Positions 1 through 7,819 of a DNA stretch of 23,046 bases are shown one piece after another (within the stretch, counting starts at the first letter, position 1; each line of letters opens with the position of its first letter). The notes below the pieces were generated by a model, which worked only from the letters and a program-made list of their open reading frames with translations, did no database searches and had not been told where the DNA came from. This DNA comes from Cyanobacteria bacterium UBA5018 (GTDB lineage: Bacteria > Cyanobacteriota > Cyanobacteriia > PCC-6307 > Cyanobiaceae). The translations under genes were made by a program, and so were the position numbers. The DNA is taken from assembly GCA_002396505.1 (NCBI GenBank), contig DGYA01000013.1:1-23046 (forward strand), read 5' to 3'.

Positions 1-57
1 CCGGGTTTTTCAGCGAACTCTTAGGTTGCGGCTTGCCGACCTCGGCCCCCCCAGCCC

Positions 58-867
58 ATGAATGCCCAACTCGTTCTAGCTGCAGCAGGCAGTGGCTCCC
101 CCCACCGCCTGCTGCTGCCCGACCAGGCGGGCGATCCGCTCGAACTGGTGCGGTTCTTACTGGGGGACGCAGAGCTGCAGGCCCCCCGCACCGCCGTTGG
201 GGCGCTAAGGCTGGAATGCGGCCAGCGGCGTTTGGGGGCCAGTTGTCTCGCCGCCATCTGCTCGCGCCTGGCCGAGGCAGAGCTGGGGCCGATCACGGTG
301 GTGGCTGCCGATCGGCTCACCCGAGTGGCGGCGGCGGCCCTCGGTCTGGAATGGATCTCTCCCCACCACTTGCAGGCTGAGCAAGCTGAGCAGTCTGAGC
401 AAGCCGCCCAACTCGACTTAACAAACCAGCCAAACCGTCTAAGCCAGCCAAACCACTTAAACCAGATAAGCCAGTCAAACCAGATAAGCCAGTCAAATCA
501 GCCAAATCAAGGCAGCCCTGTATCCCACCAGCTGACGCTGCATCGAGGCACGCTACGTTCGGGAGATCACATCGAAGCCGCTGGATCGCTGTTGGTGTTG
601 GGGGATGTCAATCCCGGCGCTCGGGTGAGTGCCGTGGGTCACGTGTTGGTTTGGGGCCGACTGCGGGGGGTTGCCCATGCCGGCTGTCACGGCGACCAGG
701 GGGCGCGAATCGTGGCGATGGGGCTCCAACCCCTACAGCTGCGCATCGCCGATGTGATCGCCCGAGGCCCCCAGGAAGCCCCGCCGCCAGGGCTTGCCGA
801 GCAGGCCTGCTTAAGCGCAGGTGCTATCCGCATTGATCCAGCCAGCCCCTGCTGGCCGCTGCTCTGA
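58..867 (+). CDS. minC: Septum site-determining protein MinC
   Basis: MinC blocks FtsZ polymerisation away from mid-cell and is recruited to the membrane by MinD. The 269-residue product has the usual two parts: an N-terminal region (about 1-104) and a C-terminal beta-helix domain (about 158-235) with the glycine-rich ladder typical of MinC, beginning HRGTLRSGDHIEAAG and continuing LLVLGDVNPGA and HVLVWGRLRG. The two parts are joined by an unusual Gln/Asn/Ser-rich linker (about 105-157) made of imperfect repeats such as QISQSNQISQSNQ, encoded by 18-bp tandem units. The ATG at 58 is the first good start. minD follows after 333 bp and minE lies beyond it, which supports the call. The linker repeats look like replication-slippage products and are probably unstructured. 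Confidence 0.93.
   Translation: MNAQLVLAAAGSGSPHRLLLPDQAGDPLELVRFLLGDAELQAPRTAVGALRLECGQRRLGASCLAAICSRLAEAELGPITVVAADRLTRVAAAALGLEWISPHHLQAEQAEQSEQAAQLDLTNQPNRLSQPNHLNQISQSNQISQSNQPNQGSPVSHQLTLHRGTLRSGDHIEAAGSLLVLGDVNPGARVSAVGHVLVWGRLRGVAHAGCHGDQGARIVAMGLQPLQLRIADVIARGPQEAPPPGLAEQACLSAGAIRIDPASPCWPLL
459..494 (+). repeat. 18-bp tandem repeat inside minC linker
   Basis: Two perfect copies of an 18-bp unit (AAACCAGATAAGCCAGTC) at 459-476 and 477-494, flanked on both sides (about 420-510) by degenerate copies with the core AAGCCAGCCAAACC. The period is a multiple of three, so the frame is kept and the product is a QISQSN-type repeat. Confidence 0.9.
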
Positions 868-1200
868 GGCGGTCAAGCCGCCGCCTTGTTGAAGGCGTCG
901 AGATTATTTGATTCATGCCAAAATTAAAGGGCTTGGAGGTTGGGTAAGTAGATTTTTATCATGCCTTTGTATCAACTATGGAGGTAAATGACTGTTCTCG
1001 TCATTGCCAGCCGAAAAAACATCGCCAGATGCCCGGCTGAATAGCCCAGCTGCAATGCCCAGTTGCAATGCCCAGCCGAAAAGCCCGGGCAAGATGCCCA
1101 GCCGCACAGGCCCAGCGGCAAGCGGTGCAATGCAGTGTGGGGTGGGGTGAGGCGGGGCAAAAGAGTTTGGGCCTAACCTGCCTCCACTCCAACCCCTGCC
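868..1200. other. minC-minD intergenic region, 333 bp, no gene seen
   Basis: Just after the minC stop are two small hairpins (GGCGG/CCGCC at 868-882 and CGCCTT/AAGGCG at 882-897), followed by an AT-rich stretch rather than a T-run, so they are weak terminator candidates at best. The middle is AT-rich. The right half holds a 13-bp minisatellite (annotated separately). Short ORFs here show no recognisable protein. The minD promoter is presumably in this region, but I cannot place it. Confidence 0.6.
1031..1108. repeat. Six-unit 13-bp minisatellite upstream of minD
   Basis: Six consecutive 13-bp units, at 1031, 1044, 1057, 1070, 1083 and 1096, share the consensus GCCCAGCYGCAAT. Units 2 and 3 differ at one base; the others diverge in the last five to seven bases but keep the GCCC start in strict 13-bp register. 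The array ends 92 bp before the minD start, so it may lie in the 5' leader. Confidence 0.88.
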
Positions 1201-2025
1201 GTGAACGCCACGTCCGCCCGCACCATTTTGATCTGCTCCGGCAAGGGGGGCGTTGGTAAAACGACGCTAACCGCCAATTTGGGGATCGCCCTGGCCCGCC
1301 AGGGGGCTCGTACGGCCGTGATCGATGCCGACTTCGGGCTGCGCAATTTGGATCTATTGCTGGGTCTGGAGAACCGCATCGTCTACACGGCCCAGGAGGT
1401 GCTGGCCGGCAGCTGCCGTTTGGAGCAGGCCCTGGTGAAGCACAAGCAGGAACCCAACTTGGCGCTGTTGCCGGCGGGCAATCCCCGCATGCTCGACTGG
1501 CTAAAGCCGGAGGACATGAAGACGATCGCCGCCCAGGTGGGCCAGCAGAGCGATTACGTGCTGATCGACTGCCCAGCCGGCGTTGAGGGCGGCTTTCGCA
1601 ACGCCGCCGCCGCCGCCGAGGAGGCGATTGTGGTGACCACTCCGGAGTTGTCGGCGGTGCGGGATGCCGACCGAGTGATCGGACTGCTCAACAGCCAGGG
1701 GATCCAGCCGATTCAGCTGGTGCTCAACCGGGTGAGGCCAAAGATGATGGCCAACCAGGAAATGCTCACGGTGCAGGACGTTACCGACATCCTGGCCTTG
1801 CCGCTGCTGGGGTTGGTCTTGGAAGACGAACAGGTGATCGTGAGCACCAACCGCGGCGAACCGCTCACCCTCCAGGGCCATGGCGCTGGTTCCCCCGCCG
1901 CCAGGGCTTACATCAACGTGGCGCGGCGGCTGTGCGGTGAAGATGTACCTCTGGTCGATCCCAGCAAGGAACGCTCCGGATTGCGGGCAAAGCTCGGCCG
2001 GCTGATTTCCAAAAATCTGTTCTGA
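1201..2025 (+). CDS. minD: Septum site-determining ATPase MinD
   Basis: MinD is a membrane-cycling P-loop ATPase that dimerises on ATP, carries MinC to the membrane and is released by MinE. The 274-residue product shows the deviant Walker A motif SGKGGVGKTT (about residues 13-22) with both signature lysines, the switch region VIDADFGLRNLDLLLG (about 40-55) and a Walker B-like VLIDCPAGVEGG. The C-terminus (RAKLGRLISKNLF) is the short amphipathic helix used as the membrane-targeting sequence. The start is GTG at 1201, giving a normal MinD N-terminus. minE begins 5 bp after the stop, so the two genes are almost certainly co-transcribed. Confidence 0.97.
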   Translation: MNATSARTILICSGKGGVGKTTLTANLGIALARQGARTAVIDADFGLRNLDLLLGLENRIVYTAQEVLAGSCRLEQALVKHKQEPNLALLPAGNPRMLDWLKPEDMKTIAAQVGQQSDYVLIDCPAGVEGGFRNAAAAAEEAIVVTTPELSAVRDADRVIGLLNSQGIQPIQLVLNRVRPKMMANQEMLTVQDVTDILALPLLGLVLEDEQVIVSTNRGEPLTLQGHGAGSPAARAYINVARRLCGEDVPLVDPSKERSGLRAKLGRLISKNLF

Positions 2026-2030
2026 CGGCC

Positions 2031-2360
2031 ATGACCCTGCGCGATTTGATCAACCGGCTGTTGAGGCGTCAGCAGGCCAGCGGTGAGACGGCAAAACAGC
2101 GTCTGCAGCTGGTGCTTGCCCACGATCGCAGCGATCTCAACCCAGAACTGCTGCAGCGGATGCGCCAGGAAATTCTCGAAGTGGTGAGCCGCTATGTGGA
2201 AATCGACGTGGATGAAGGGGAGGTGAGCCTGGAAACGGAAGACAGGGTGACGGCCCTGGTGGCCAACTTGCCGATCAAGCGCGCCCGCTCGCTGCCCCTG
2301 ATCCCAGGCCTGGGCGATAGCGACCAATCGACAGCAGATCCGCTGAGACGAGCCAGCTGA
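2031..2360 (+). CDS. minE: Cell division topological specificity factor MinE
   Basis: MinE stimulates MinD ATPase and confines MinCD to the poles. The 109-residue protein has the basic amphipathic N-terminus (MTLRDLINRLLRR), the MinD-binding segment (AKQRLQLVLAHDRSDLNPE, about 21-39) and the C-terminal topological specificity domain (EILEVVSRYVEIDVDEGEVSLE, about 47-68). The ATG is 5 bp after the minD stop. The last 25 residues are not conserved MinE sequence. The final codons and the TGA stop (2358-2360) form one arm of a 13-bp inverted repeat described separately. Confidence 0.96.
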   Translation: MTLRDLINRLLRRQQASGETAKQRLQLVLAHDRSDLNPELLQRMRQEILEVVSRYVEIDVDEGEVSLETEDRVTALVANLPIKRARSLPLIPGLGDSDQSTADPLRRAS

Positions 2361-2395
2361 GCACCGGGCTGACAGCTGGCTCGTCAGCTGTCAGC
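2347..2395 (+). promoter_or_regulatory. Overlapping, mutually exclusive stem-loops at the minE 3' end
   Basis: Two perfect inverted repeats compete for the same bases. Hairpin 1 pairs GACGAGCCAGCTG (2347-2359, inside the end of minE) with CAGCTGGCTCGTC (2373-2385). Hairpin 2 pairs GCTGACAGCT (2368-2377) with AGCTGTCAGC (2386-2395). No T-run follows either stem, so this is not a classic Rho-independent terminator. It may be an RNA 3'-end stabiliser, a weak terminator or a switch; the role is inferred. Confidence 0.55.
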
Positions 2396-2414
2396 ACCAG
2401 CCATCAATCCAGGC

Positions 2415-2436
2415 CTGGAGCGGATCTGGAGCGGAT
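2415..2436. repeat. 11-bp tandem duplication (CTGGAGCGGAT x2)
   Basis: Two perfect adjacent copies of an 11-bp unit between minE and the LuxR-type gene. It is another example of the short tandem repeats scattered through the chromosomal part of this window. No function is seen. Confidence 0.85.
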
Positions 2437-2529
2437 GGTCGCTGGCCCATCCCCCGGGACGTCGCCCCGGCCTGGGGGCTCAGGGGGCAGGCCAGCGTGG
2501 GAACCCTGGGGACAGTCGAGAACCTCTGC

Positions 2530-2793
2530 ATGGCAGTAATGAATGCCGTCCTGGCACCGCTAACCCCCGCCGAGCAGCGAGTGCTCGATCAGTTGATCCT
2601 GGGTCTTAGCAACAAGGCCATCGCCGCCGCCCTGGTGCTCAGCCCTCGTACGGTGGAGAGCCATGTCTCCCACCTCCTGGCCAAAACCCAATGTCGCAGC
2701 AGGAGCCAATTGCTGCTCTGGGCTTTGGGATCTGGCACAGCGATAAACTGCCCAGCAGGTCGAGAGACCAACGCCGGCTTAGCTCAGTGGTAG
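2530..2793 (+). CDS. Small LuxR-type helix-turn-helix protein
   Basis: This is an 87-residue protein that is essentially one LuxR/GerE DNA-binding domain: LTPAEQRVLDQLILGLSNK, then the recognition helix region LSPRTVESHVSHLLAKT and the closing SRSQLLLWAL. No receiver or other sensor domain is present, so it is a stand-alone HTH, common in picocyanobacteria. An in-frame GTG at 2497 and an ATG at 2539 are alternative starts; ATG 2530 is chosen because it leaves a short normal leader before the domain. The reading frame runs 21 bp into the downstream tRNA-Thr gene and uses a TAG in the tRNA D-arm as its stop, so mRNA and tRNA sequences overlap. The target genes are unknown. Confidence 0.72.
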   Translation: MAVMNAVLAPLTPAEQRVLDQLILGLSNKAIAAALVLSPRTVESHVSHLLAKTQCRSRSQLLLWALGSGTAINCPAGRETNAGLAQW

Positions 2794-2844
2794 AGCAGCG
2801 CTTTTGTAAAGCGAAGGCCATCGGTTCAAATCCGTTAGCCGGCT
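2773..2844 (+). tRNA. trnT-UGU: tRNA-Thr (anticodon UGU)
   Basis: The 72-nt cloverleaf starts GCCGGCT (2773-2779), pairing perfectly with AGCCGGC (2837-2843). The D-arm is GCTC/GAGC. The anticodon loop TTTGTAA (2803-2809) gives anticodon TGT, which reads ACA (Thr). The T-loop is TTCAAAT. CCA is not encoded. Two stem positions do not pair: G27-A43 at the base of the anticodon stem and U50-U64 in the T-stem; both lie in the part duplicated at the far end of the island. The 3' part of the gene is the integration site of the 7.7-kb element. Confidence 0.93.
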
Positions 2845-2847
2845 TCC
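2806..2847 (+). repeat. attL: 42-bp direct repeat in the tRNA-Thr 3' end
   Basis: Forty-two bases from the anticodon to 3 bp beyond the tRNA discriminator are repeated perfectly at 10503-10544. Site-specific integration into a tRNA gene leaves this pattern, with the intact tRNA kept at one end. The integrase gene begins 129 bp inside. Confidence 0.95.
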
Positions 2848-2926
2848 TGCCCCAGACCGCTTGCACTGCAGCAGGACACGGGTTTCGGGGTGAGTGATGG
2901 CTTCTGCCAACGACCGCGTGTACCAA

Positions 2927-2951
2927 TCGCGTTTATCATCACGTTTGCCAA
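2927..2951 (+). promoter_or_regulatory. Candidate integrase arm-type site, left end
   Basis: This 25-bp sequence matches 20 of 25 positions, without gaps, to 10416-10440 near the other end of the element and in the same orientation; the last ten bases (CGTTTGCCAA) are identical. Inside it the motif CGTTT recurs 12 bp apart. It lies 80 bp inside attL and just before the integrase start, where lambda-type integrases have arm sites. Function is inferred from position. Confidence 0.45.
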
Positions 2952-2975
2952 CAGACGTGGGAGACGAGCAGCGGC

Positions 2976-4570
2976 ATGGCCAAAGGACGCTTCGCTATCG
3001 ACCTCCCCCGCAGCGGGCTGCCTGGCCTCAGGTTCCGTAGAGACACCCAAACATGGGTCGTCAGCCTTCCGGTGCCAACAAGCCTCCGGCAGATCCTCAG
3101 GAACGGGCGAGGGCGCCCCCTGACGCGCCTGGAGCGCTCCACAGGCGAACGCGACGAAGCCCGGGCAAGGCGGCTCTACCCCAAGGTGCTCCAGGTGCTG
3201 GAAGCCGAATTGAGCGAGAGAAGCAAGGAAGCGGGGATCCACACCACGATGCAAGAGACGGTGAGCAGAGCGGTTGGAGGGATCTACCTCGATGTGGTGA
3301 CAAGCCCGGATACATTACGAATCGTTACTCAAGGAAGACGATCACTGCAAGCCAGCACGGGCACCTCACTGCATGAATCCGACCCGGGAATCCCTTTCCC
3401 CCTCAAAAGATTCTGCGACCTTGACCAGGAAGCAACGAAAAAGAACAAGCGGCTCAGCAGCCTGATAGCCAGAGAACTCCTACGCCGTAAAGGGTTGGGC
3501 CTGAGCGGGGCTGAACTGGAACTGGCAGAAAGAAGCCTCAGGTGGGCCCTGGCGGAAGCAGGCAGGTACGGAGAACAAATCGATGAGATCGGATACCTCG
3601 CACAGGAGACCACAGCCGGCAAGGAGCTGAGAGAGCCTCCACCAAACCGAAGCCAGTGGCGCTCTGGGAGGTTGCTGAGCACAAGCTCAAGTGGAATGAA
3701 TTGTCAACATCGGCGTTCGAAGCCCACGACTACGCGCTTAGGGCATGGGCAAAGATCATCAAGAAAAACAGCCTTGAAGACATCACCACCCAGAATCTGA
3801 ATTCATTTCTGGAGCACCTGGTTACCCAAGGCTGGAACGGGAAGCCCCTCAGTCCAGAAAGTGCCAACGGCATGGCAACCACGATCGCCTCCCTCATCAA
3901 GCACCAGTCCTTGCGAGACGGCCTGGAGCGTGCGAAACCGGTCTACCGGAAAATCAAGACGGACAAACGAACTGCCAAGCTCCGGCAACGAGACAAGGCG
4001 ACAAAGAAAGAGGACGTACGAAAGGCACTGGATTATGCCTACCTCTACGAAAAAGATCGATTCAGATGGCTCTGGTTGCTGCTCATGGATAACACGACCC
4101 TTCGCGTTAGCGAGTCACTATCACTGAGATGGAAGGACTTGGTGCAAATCGATGGGGCCTGGTTCTTTGATCTTCAGTTCTCGAAGACCGCTGAAGGGAT
4201 TCGCTACGTCCCTCTCAATGATCGCCTAGATAAATGGCTGCTGCCCGAAAGGGGGAACGGAGGGGACTTTGTTATCAACAATTCCTGGAACAAGACAAAA
4301 AGTCCAAAGGATGCGGCATGGAATTGGACGAGATTGATCGAGAAGAAGCTGGAGCTCAAGGGGCGCATCAACCCTCACGCATTCAGGCATGGAGCTGGCG
4401 GAGATCTCGGGTATGAGCTACCGGAGGGTCTGAAGAAGAAGCTGATGGGCCACGCAGGTGGCCTGACCGACCACTACACCAGAGAAGACTTGAGAAAACT
4501 CCGAGCCGCTGCGAACGTGATTGGAACAGACTGGGACCTACCCATGCCTCAGTCCCGAAGAGATGGTTAG
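2976..4570 (+). pseudogene. int: Tyrosine recombinase/integrase split by a -1 frameshift
   Basis: Two overlapping frames together make one integrase. The first (ATG 2976, open to 3800) holds the N-terminal part, starting MAKGRFAIDLPRSGLPGLRF, resembling N-terminal domains of cyanobacterial tRNA-site integrases. The second frame (open from 3587 to the TAG at 4570) holds the core-binding and catalytic domains. Counting from the GTG at 3656, the catalytic residues are R150 (TTLRVSESLSLRW), K177 (FSKTAEG), H241 and R244 (NPHAFRH), H266 (LMGHAGG) and Y274 (DHYTRED), so the core is complete. Sequence sense changes frame near 3630-3650; no canonical slippery heptamer is in phase there, so a mutation or sequencing error is likelier than programmed frameshifting. 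It sits beside attL, the usual place for an element's integrase. Confidence 0.85.
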
Positions 4571-4743
4571 CGGGCAGAACCAAGGGGGACCCGTCAGCTT
4601 CTCTGAAATAACACGAGGTATGGAATCTGCCGCAGACCCTCTATAGATCCCTCCAGCCCTCACAAGCCACTGAATGGCCGATGAGGCGAAGTAGGTATAA
4701 GCACAGAAGGTGAAGGCCTCTTGCACCTTGAGGTGGTTGGCTT

Positions 4744-5031
4744 TTACTGGACCAATACGGGCTTAGTAATCGTTAAGTCTGAGCGGGATGGGTCAGTTGC
4801 AATCTGACTATAGACCATATTGGGAGTTTTGCCTCCCAGTGAGCGATGAGGTGTGACATAAAAGTACCTCCAGAGGAAGCGGGCTAGACTGATATCTGCA
4901 TCCCAGCCATCTTCATAGGCCCTGATATACACTTCCTCATACTTGACGGTTCGCCACCGCTGCTCCACCAGGATGTTGTCAACGCAGCGCTTCCTCCGCA
5001 ATGGAATGCAAGAAGATTGGCCATGGCTCAA
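4744..5031 (-). pseudogene. IS3-family transposase remnant (C-terminal rve part)
   Basis: The translated fragment contains KRCVDNILVEQRWRTVKYEE followed by YIRAYEDGWDADISLARFLW and PHRSLGGKTPNMVYSQ, which matches the end of IS3/IS150-type integrase-core transposases (MDNxFxERLWRSxKYEE ... YN..RxHxSLxxxTP). Only the last 90 or so residues remain: the catalytic DDE domain upstream and OrfA are missing, and no terminal inverted repeats were found. The 5' end is therefore arbitrary; recognisable homology begins about position 5000. It is decayed IS cargo inside the island and is transcribed against the integrase. Confidence 0.8.
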
Positions 5032-5578
5032 TCAACTTGGAGGAGTGTTCAAAGAGTCATCAGATGGAGTTGAATATAGACGCCAAAAAGAGTCTTTGCC
5101 GATTGGCGTTGCTGATGGAGGGCTAGGGAAGGCTCTTAGAGGGCTCCATGATCCTCAGGAAAGGGCCTCAACTGCATTGTGTGCCCATTGGAGGCGCAGC
5201 AGCTCAGAAGGGCCTTGCAGGGCCTCTTGGGGGCCACCTCGATCCCGCCCTCTCAAATCCGGGTCGCTTCGCTTCTTTTCGACCCCAGATGGAGGGTGAC
5301 ACCCAGACCAGTCAGGCTCAGGGTTTTCAGAGCTTGCCACTATAAGAGGGGACAACGCGAAACAGCGCCCCCCCATATTGCTGAAAGGGGGTGCGGTTGG
5401 TTCGACCTCTCAGCGAGAACGAAGGGCCTTGGGTTTGGTCACCCGAGACTCCTTTTCTCAACGTCATCCGAACCACAAGCCACAACCAACGAGGACACCA
5501 AGCGTGACGCTATGGGATCGAATCCCCTGTCCTCGTCTTCTCCCTTCAGCACTCCGCTGTTGGGCGAACTAACGACCA
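5032..5578. other. Island non-coding stretch, 547 bp
   Basis: Short ORFs occur on both strands, but none has a convincing composition or start. A small stem (GGGTCG 5261-5266 with CGACCC 5280-5285) is visible. The right part is the leader of the helicase gene. It could hold a promoter or an element replication origin, but no iteron array is visible, so neither is claimed. Confidence 0.5.
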
Positions 5579-7579
5579 ATGACCATGACCACGCATCAAT
5601 CGACACCACATGAACTACTCCTGACTCTGGAGATCGACACTCCATTATTCGATCCATTTCCCAGCATCCAGAGAATGCCATCTGGCAACCAAGTCCCCAA
5701 CGATGCTGCAGCCGTGGTTGCGCACGACACCTGTCAGTTTCTCAGCAAGTACAACCAACTCACGCCGCTGCACCGGCGATTCATCCGGGAGCTAGCAGGC
5801 TACTACCTGGGCAATTACCTCGGAAGCTCACCTGAGAGGTTGGTCGTCACAGCTCCTCCAGGCCTTGGGAAGACCACAACCCTGCGATTCTTCCTTCGGT
5901 GGGCCGTGAAGATGGTCAAGTGGGACCGATCGCCCAAGGGAATCCTTGTCTGCAGCAACCAGATTGAGGAACTTGAAAACCACTACAGGTGGCTTCAAGA
6001 AGCCCTAGGAGGTGGGTTGGAGGGCATCGTTGCCCTGCACCATTCACAGGCCAACAGAGATATCCCTGTTACGCCCCTGGAGGCTTTGGAGGGGTTCCCG
6101 ATCGTGCTGTCGACTCAGGCCATGATCCGGAGGCAGAAGAACGGAGATAGGGCGCAAAGGTCAAGGCAAAAGCTCAACGACATCTGCTTCTACAAGGACA
6201 CCATCAGGATGCTGTGTTGGGACGAAGAGGCCATTGCCACTCGTGCCAGCCACATTCAGGTCTCCTCCCTGGAGAAGTTCAGCCGAGACCTGGAGGAGTT
6301 GGCAGATGATGACCCCATGCTTCAGTTCCTAGAGTATGTGGTGAAGCCGGTAATCAAGTCAGCCAACGCTGCTCCGAAAGGTAAGACGGTCAACGTCCCC
6401 ATACCTAGACTCGACGACTTCACAAGCCTCAAGGTCGAACGAAGCTTGAAGGGTAGCTATTACTCCAGGAGGATCGCTCCCATCCACTGGCAGGCTGGCT
6501 TCAATCTTGCCACCTGGAATGCTTCGACAGCCTCTGTCCATTATCGCTATGACCCCCAAGGTCCAGGCACGGTGATGGATTTTGTCGTCGAACTTCCTAA
6601 CGACATTCAGGCAGCCGTCATCACGGATGCTTCAGCAGCCGTCAACAAACTCATCAAGCTTGACCCAACCCTCACCATCCCCCGCTTCATGCAGGAGAAC
6701 GGTGACAGGCTGAAGAGGTACGACCACTTGGAGCTGATTACTGTCGCCTGTGGGGGAGGTCGACGCACCTTCATCACTCCCGACCTGGAGATCAGCAAGC
6801 ATTGGAAGGAACACATCAAGAAGGCTGCCGCCATCGCTGATGAACGACTCCAACCAGATGACCTGATCCTCGTGGTCACCTTCAGGGGTGAACATTCAAG
6901 AGACAGACACATTGACCAGGTCAAGCAGCTGCTTCAGGAAGACGGTCATGATCTAAGCCGCTATCACTTTATCACCTACGGTTATCACAGAGCGACCAAT
7001 GAGTACAGCCAAGTCAAGGCGGTGCTCCTCTTCGGGACCTTTCACCTCGACCAAGGGATGCTGCTGTCATCAGCAAGGAGTCAAACCAGAGACCCCCTCG
7101 ACGATGACCTGCAGGAGTTCACTCTCCAGCAGTTAGCAGACAGCCAGACAGCCTCAGACATCCAACAGGCCTTAGGTCGAGGATGCTGTAGGGAGGTGGT
7201 TAGTGAGGTCGGTGTCAGCCAAGGGAAGCCGATGCTGGCCTTTGTTGGCCTTAACAGCCAGGAGCATGCCGGAGTGCTGCAGCACCTGGAGACTGCCTTT
7301 CCAGGCTTCAAACACTCTCCACTGTCACTGCCTAAGGAAAGCATGAGGGTACAGGCGATCAAGGCTGGCCTGGAGATCCTCAAGACCCTTCCCAAGGAGG
7401 TCGCCTCTGTGAGAACCAAGGAGCTTCAGGATCTGATCAGGGAGAGGTTCCCTGACAAGATCGCTGACAGAACCATCAGAGCGGTGGTGCAGGCGATCGT
7501 GGAGCAAGCCACACGATGGGAGAAGAAGGGCCACACCCTCAAACGGAGGCTGAGATCTAACTCAGGGGAACAGCGTTAA
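5579..7579 (+). CDS. SF2-like (DEAD/DEAH-type) helicase/ATPase of the island
   Basis: The 666-residue protein has a helicase layout. The Walker A motif TAPPGLGKTTT is at 91-101 (K98), preceded by a Q-motif-like region around LTPLHRRFIREL (61-72). Motif Ia-like ILVCSNQ (122-128) and LSTQAMI (177-183) follow, then Walker B MLCWDEEAI at 211-219 (D215, E216). The second half has LILVVTFRGEHSRDRHIDQV (about 429-448), FGTFHLDQGMLL (485-496) and a motif VI-like QQALGRGCCR (529-538). The last 80 residues (KTLPKEVASVRTKELQDLIR onward) look like a winged-helix DNA-binding segment. No primase, nuclease or methylase motif was seen. In a tRNA-integrated element the likely role is replication initiation or unwinding of the excised circle; an anti-phage defence role cannot be excluded. 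ATG 5579 was chosen, with another ATG two codons later. Confidence 0.8.
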   Translation: MTMTTHQSTPHELLLTLEIDTPLFDPFPSIQRMPSGNQVPNDAAAVVAHDTCQFLSKYNQLTPLHRRFIRELAGYYLGNYLGSSPERLVVTAPPGLGKTTTLRFFLRWAVKMVKWDRSPKGILVCSNQIEELENHYRWLQEALGGGLEGIVALHHSQANRDIPVTPLEALEGFPIVLSTQAMIRRQKNGDRAQRSRQKLNDICFYKDTIRMLCWDEEAIATRASHIQVSSLEKFSRDLEELADDDPMLQFLEYVVKPVIKSANAAPKGKTVNVPIPRLDDFTSLKVERSLKGSYYSRRIAPIHWQAGFNLATWNASTASVHYRYDPQGPGTVMDFVVELPNDIQAAVITDASAAVNKLIKLDPTLTIPRFMQENGDRLKRYDHLELITVACGGGRRTFITPDLEISKHWKEHIKKAAAIADERLQPDDLILVVTFRGEHSRDRHIDQVKQLLQEDGHDLSRYHFITYGYHRATNEYSQVKAVLLFGTFHLDQGMLLSSARSQTRDPLDDDLQEFTLQQLADSQTASDIQQALGRGCCREVVSEVGVSQGKPMLAFVGLNSQEHAGVLQHLETAFPGFKHSPLSLPKESMRVQAIKAGLEILKTLPKEVASVRTKELQDLIRERFPDKIADRTIRAVVQAIVEQATRWEKKGHTLKRRLRSNSGEQR

Positions 7580-7819
7580 CGAGGATCCAAAAACGGCATG
7601 GGGGACATATAGATTCTATTTGGGGGCCGTGCCACTTTCCCCTCCCACCTGTCCCTCCACCACATTCCACTCCCAAGGGCACACCTCTCAGTAGCTCGCC
7701 GTGGTTTTGGGCTTGTTGATGGCTCATTGAAACGCCCAGAACCACTGCTGTCACTGGGATCTAGTCAGATTCATGGGCGTCTGTGGAGAGGCGCTGAGCG
7801 ATCTACGCGCAATACGCTC

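Noticed and set aside
1..57. Tail of an upstream gene (frame ending TAG at 22-24)
   Set aside because: Only seven codons are visible, so the gene cannot be identified or confirmed.
1031..1108. CRISPR array
   Set aside because: The 13-bp units are directly adjacent with no unique spacers, and no cas genes are present; it is a minisatellite.
3630..3660. Programmed -1 ribosomal frameshift in the integrase
   Set aside because: No X XXY YYZ slippery heptamer is in phase near the join and no obvious downstream pseudoknot is seen; a mutation or sequencing error is simpler.
5032..5578. Replication origin or iterons before the helicase gene
   Set aside because: No direct-repeat array is visible in this stretch; a single small stem is not enough.
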